A DNA stretch of 64,000 bases, from assembly GCA_013288885.1 (NCBI GenBank), contig JABDBA010000001.1, positions 397,840 to 461,839 of the forward strand. The letters are read 5' to 3'. Below the pieces are notes generated by a model that saw only the letters and a list, made by a program, of their open reading frames with translations, was not told the DNA's origin and ran no database searches. Each line of letters begins with the position of its first letter. The first letter of the stretch is position 1. The stretch comes from Gammaproteobacteria bacterium. GTDB taxonomy: Bacteria > Pseudomonadota > Gammaproteobacteria > JABDBA01. The position numbers were made by a program, and so were the translations under genes. Below are positions 61,192 through 64,000 of this stretch, piece after piece.

Positions 61192-61509
61192 ATGCCAACC
61201 ATTAAATCAATAGATGCTAAAACAGCAAAAGAATGGCTTAATAAAAATGAAGCCATTCTAATTGATGTGCGTGAACCAAAAGAGTATTCTGAAATGCATA
61301 TTGCAGGCGCTAAATTGATTCCACTCGGCACTATTGAAAAAGAGAAGCTCTTAGAGCTCGGGCACAAAAAATTTATTATACATTGCCATCTCGGTAAACG
61401 AGGTGAAGTGGCATGTAATAAATTACTCATGAGTGATCCGAATCTTGATGTTTATAATCTAGAAGGTGGTATTTCTGCTTGGGAAAAAGCAGGTTTTAAG
61501 GTGATTTGA
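61192..61509 (+). CDS. Rhodanese-like sulfurtransferase domain protein
   Basis: A 105-aa single rhodanese domain. DVREPKEYSEMHIAGAKLIPLG is the CDC25/rhodanese signature, and the active-site loop is HCHLGKRG with the catalytic Cys; NLEGGISAWEKAGF is the typical C-terminal end. It lacks a signal peptide. It follows the cytochrome b561 gene by 12 bases with AGGAAAA ahead of the ATG. A sulfur-transfer or redox role is likely; the donor and acceptor are unknown. Confidence 0.92.
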   Translation: MPTIKSIDAKTAKEWLNKNEAILIDVREPKEYSEMHIAGAKLIPLGTIEKEKLLELGHKKFIIHCHLGKRGEVACNKLLMSDPNLDVYNLEGGISAWEKAGFKVI

Positions 61510-61577
61510 AGCATGGCCCAGAATAGTTTTTCATAGACATATTAATTATTAAAACATTATTTTTATGTTTTTTGCTA

Positions 61578-61605
61578 TTGAAAAATACAAAAAACAGTGT
61601 AAAAT
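61578..61605 (+). promoter_or_regulatory. Promoter with start site at the ATG of the second DUF4143 ATPase
   Basis: TTGAAA (61578-61583) and TAAAAT (61600-61605) with a 16-base spacer lie just before the ATG at 61612. Transcription should begin about 7 bases after the -10, that is at the ATG itself, giving a leaderless message. No Shine-Dalgarno is visible, which agrees. Confidence 0.5.
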
Positions 61606-61611
61606 GTTAAT

Positions 61612-62760
61612 ATGTATAACAGAATGCTCAAAATACCGCTTAATACACCTAGTAGCGCCTTCTTATTCGGGCCGCGTGGCACTGGTAAAACCCATTGGAT
61701 TAAGACCCACTTGCCTGGTGGCATCTATTTAGATCTGCTGGAATTTAAGCTTTATAAAGAATTATTGGCTGATCCCGGCCGTTTGGTTAACTTTATCCCT
61801 AATGGATTTAAAGGTTGGGTGATTCTGGACGAAGTCCAAAAAGTTCCCGAATTGTTAAATGAAGTGCACCGTTTAATTGAGAGCCAAGGCCATCGGTTTT
61901 TATTAACTGGCTCCAGTGCGCGCAGCTTGAAACGTAAAGGTGTAAATCTATTAGCGGGACGTGCATTGCGTTATCACATGCACCCATTAACGATACAAGA
62001 ATTAGGTAAAGATTTTAATCTTAAAAAAGCACTTGAGTTTGGTTTATTGCCTGCAGCAGTAAACAGCCAAGACGCTAAACGTTATTTAGAAACGTATGTA
62101 CAAACTTATTTAAAGGAAGAAGTTTTGCAAGAAGGTTTAGTAAGAAATTTAACTGCTTTTTCACGTTTCTTGGAAGTCGCTAGTTTTTCACAAGGGGGAC
62201 TGGTTAATCATTCAGAAATTGCCAGAGAAGTGGGAGTCAGCAGGCAAAATATTGCAGATTATTTCACTATTTTAGAAGATTTATTATTGGCTTGTCACAT
62301 CCCGGCTTTCACTAAACGCGCAAAGCGTCGACTTGTTACCCATCCAAAATTTTATTTTTTTGATGTTGGTGTTTATCGTAATTTGCGGCCGATGGGGCCG
62401 TTAGATAGTGCAGAAGAAGTTGAAGGCGCAGCGTTGGAATCATTATTTTTACAACAATTAAAAGCAATTAATGATTATCAAGATTTAGGATATACCATTT
62501 ATTTTTGGCGTACGACCAATCAAGTAGAAGTTGATTTTATTGTTTATGGGCCTAAAGGGCTACACGCTTTTGAAATTAAACGCGCCAGCATTATCACTAA
62601 TAAATCATTGCGTGGATTAAAACAATTTAAAGAAGATTACCCTGAAGCAAAATTACATTTAATCTATACCGGCACTCATCGTGAATATCGTGAAGATATT
62701 AACTTATTGCCAATAGAACAAGCATTAATAGAATTGCCAGAGATATTAGGAATTGGGTAA
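61612..62760 (+). CDS. AAA+ ATPase with C-terminal DUF4143, copy 2
   Basis: A 382-aa ATPase of the same broad family as 57441-58736 but of a different subgroup. Walker A: AFLFGPRGTGKTHWI; Walker B: WVILDEVQKVPELLNEVHRLIE; sensor: FLLTGSSARSLKR. A winged-helix stretch NHSEIAREVGVSRQNIADYFTILEDLLL precedes the nuclease-like core EVDFIVYGPKGLHAFEIK. The start is likely the ATG at 61612 (leaderless) or the one four codons later. It stands alone on the plus strand with its own promoter. Function unknown; often linked to defence or toxin-antitoxin contexts. Confidence 0.88.
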   Translation: MYNRMLKIPLNTPSSAFLFGPRGTGKTHWIKTHLPGGIYLDLLEFKLYKELLADPGRLVNFIPNGFKGWVILDEVQKVPELLNEVHRLIESQGHRFLLTGSSARSLKRKGVNLLAGRALRYHMHPLTIQELGKDFNLKKALEFGLLPAAVNSQDAKRYLETYVQTYLKEEVLQEGLVRNLTAFSRFLEVASFSQGGLVNHSEIAREVGVSRQNIADYFTILEDLLLACHIPAFTKRAKRRLVTHPKFYFFDVGVYRNLRPMGPLDSAEEVEGAALESLFLQQLKAINDYQDLGYTIYFWRTTNQVEVDFIVYGPKGLHAFEIKRASIITNKSLRGLKQFKEDYPEAKLHLIYTGTHREYREDINLLPIEQALIELPEILGIG

Positions 62761-62782
62761 AGTTATAAAAAAAGTGATTACT

Positions 62783-63910
62783 CTAGATTTTAATAAATAT
62801 CTTATTGCGGTAAAAGATCCAGAGCACAAAAAACCACAATAATGTATAGCATAATGCGTAAAATAAAGAAGCATTTTGCAAAGACGCCCAACCAAATAAA
62901 TGTTGTGTGATAAAAAGCCGCGAGCTGACTTGGGCGCCATCAATACCTGGCAGACGAATAAAACTTTGAATTTCTAAAAAAAAGATATGCAAAAAATAAG
63001 CTGCGATGGCATTGACGCCAAAAATTTCGAAGAATTTTGACCATTGACGCCAATTCTTAATTTCAATCAGCCAATAAAATAATGCGAGTAAACACAAAGC
63101 CCAACCCTCTGTCCAAAGAACATAAGAGCTCGTCCAAATCGATTTATTGATAGGGAACCATAATCCCCATAACCATCCTAAAAATAAAGCTAATATTCCA
63201 ATCAGTAGCATACCAATACATTTTATTTTTTGGGAATAGTTAGAGATCAACCACTTGCCAGTTAAATTTCCTAACAGTGCTGTGGCAATTGCAGGGAGCG
63301 TGCTTAATATTCCTTCCGGATCATTCACGCCTCGAAAAAGATGCTTGGAATTAATTAATAGTTGATCCAAGTAAGTAGCAAGATTTCCAGCAGGCGTTAA
63401 ATTACCCGTTCCAAATCCAGGCACGGGAACATAAGTCATTAACAACCAATAACCAACTAAGATCATGACCATGATCAATGCCTGAATTGCTATTGAAGTA
63501 TAAATAAACAGAAGTGCTGCAAAAAAATAGCATAAAGCGATGCGTTGTAGCACGCCTGTTATACGAATATCAAAGTCAAAATGGAAAAAATAATGGCCAA
63601 AAGCGTTAAGAAATAGACCTAGCAAAAAAATAATCGCCGAACGTTTTAAAACTTCAAAAAACAATTTGTTTAAAGGTTCGCCTTGAGCGATGCGTTTCGT
63701 TAATGAAATCACCAAGGCAACGCCGACAATAAAAACAAAAAAAGGAAAAACCAAATCTGCTAATGTGCAGCCATTCCATTCCGAATGACTCACAAAAGGA
63801 TAGGCGGTATTATTACCTGCGCTATTCACTATAATCATGCCAATAATTGTTAGCCCGCGAAACACGTCTAGGGATAATAATCGTTTGTTAGGATTAATTG
63901 TTTGGTTCAT
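62783..63910 (-). CDS. NagX/HGSNAT-like acyltransferase family membrane protein (DUF5009)
   Basis: A 375-aa membrane protein with about ten helices. The start RLLSLDVFRGLTIIGMIIVNS, then LADLVFPFFVFIVGVAL and ITGVLQRIALCYFFAALL, and the late FFEIFGVNAIAAYFLHIFFLEI are signatures of the family that includes human heparan-alpha-glucosaminide N-acetyltransferase and bacterial NagX. NagX-type proteins are linked to GlcNAc or muropeptide-sugar use. Its start overlaps the end of another minus-strand gene by 17 bases, so the two are coupled. Substrate not known. Confidence 0.88.
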   Translation of the reverse strand: MNQTINPNKRLLSLDVFRGLTIIGMIIVNSAGNNTAYPFVSHSEWNGCTLADLVFPFFVFIVGVALVISLTKRIAQGEPLNKLFFEVLKRSAIIFLLGLFLNAFGHYFFHFDFDIRITGVLQRIALCYFFAALLFIYTSIAIQALIMVMILVGYWLLMTYVPVPGFGTGNLTPAGNLATYLDQLLINSKHLFRGVNDPEGILSTLPAIATALLGNLTGKWLISNYSQKIKCIGMLLIGILALFLGWLWGLWFPINKSIWTSSYVLWTEGWALCLLALFYWLIEIKNWRQWSKFFEIFGVNAIAAYFLHIFFLEIQSFIRLPGIDGAQVSSRLFITQHLFGWASLQNASLFYALCYTLLWFFVLWIFYRNKIFIKI

Positions 63911-64000
63911 TGGGAATACCCAGTTTCTCCCGCATTTTTTTCACCATTGGTTTACGCATGTTTTTCTCGTAGCGGCTCAATGGATAAGCGAAACCCCAAG
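63894..64000 (-). CDS. C-terminal fragment of an unidentified protein (partial, cut by window end)
   Basis: The frame gives about 34 residues ending in TAA at 63894-63896: WGFAYPLSRYEKNMRKPM, then VKKMREKLGIPNEPNN. The tail is basic. Too little is visible to name it. It overlaps the start of the NagX-like gene by 17 bases and so is upstream in the same operon. Confidence 0.6.
   Translation of the reverse strand, partial: WGFAYPLSRYEKNMRKPMVKKMREKLGIPNEPNN

Overview
This window is a stretch of gammaproteobacterial chromosome, moderately AT-rich, most likely from Legionellales or a Coxiella-like relative; I infer this, I did not identify the species. The support is the gammaproteobacterial gene order (metG-mrp-dcd, trpEGDC, rpmH-rnpA-yidD-yidC-mnmE, hemCDXY, rho-trxA), large Ser/Ala/Pro-rich proteins of the kind seen as secreted effectors in that group, a eukaryote-like tubulin-tyrosine-ligase-fold protein, and promoters with tandem TTAA boxes resembling the PmrA site known from Legionella and Coxiella. 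No tRNA, rRNA, CRISPR array, prophage or intact insertion sequence was seen.

Layout. 1-830: tandem type IV pilins, the first cut by the window edge. 830-7020: a ferredoxin, metG, a 722-aa membrane protein of unknown function, mrp, dcd. 7061-13933: one long minus-strand group with trpC, trpD, trpG, trpE, a TPR-methyltransferase, sixA, hspQ and a cytochrome c. 13934-14589 has no gene but holds long hairpin repeats and a double PmrA-like promoter for a 133-aa orphan protein. 15052-19009: mnmE, yidC, yidD, rnpA, rpmH. 19194-22545: a GGDEF/EAL protein, rsmA, hslO. 22617-28556: paired coiled-coil membrane proteins, a Kdo hydroxylase-like enzyme, comM, ubiK, glnK-amtB. 28569-37890: speE and speA (divergent), an acyltransferase, ldcA, and hemC, hemD, hemX, hemY with a toxin-antitoxin pair inserted between hemC and hemD. 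37907-38359: a decayed toxin-antitoxin pair. 38499-40870: an MFS exporter overlapping the TTL-like gene. 40918-49518: the most unusual region, a 1919-aa and an 881-aa protein, both built from degenerate internal repeats. 49691-58736: two FUSC proteins, a flavin/2Fe-2S reductase, rho, trxA, hpt, nagZ, a small membrane protein, an ImmA/IrrE peptidase and a DUF4143 ATPase. 58863-64000: an MFS exporter, a VOC protein, cytochrome b561, a rhodanese, a second DUF4143 ATPase, a NagX-like acetyltransferase and the end of one more gene.

Three themes tie the unusual parts together. (1) Three uncharacterised genes (722, 133 and 1919 aa) each have a TTAA tandem box of period 11 with a -10-like hexamer 15-16 bases downstream, which suggests one regulon of possible secreted effectors. 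(2) A family of long hairpin repeats (8918, 14003, 16475, 56681, with one copy nested in another and one half copy) keeps its base pairing through paired changes. (3) Several repeats have altered gene ends or interiors: the stop of trpG, the ends of hslO and of its convergent neighbour, the tail of ldcA, the end of one FUSC gene, and an in-frame insert in the TTL-like gene.
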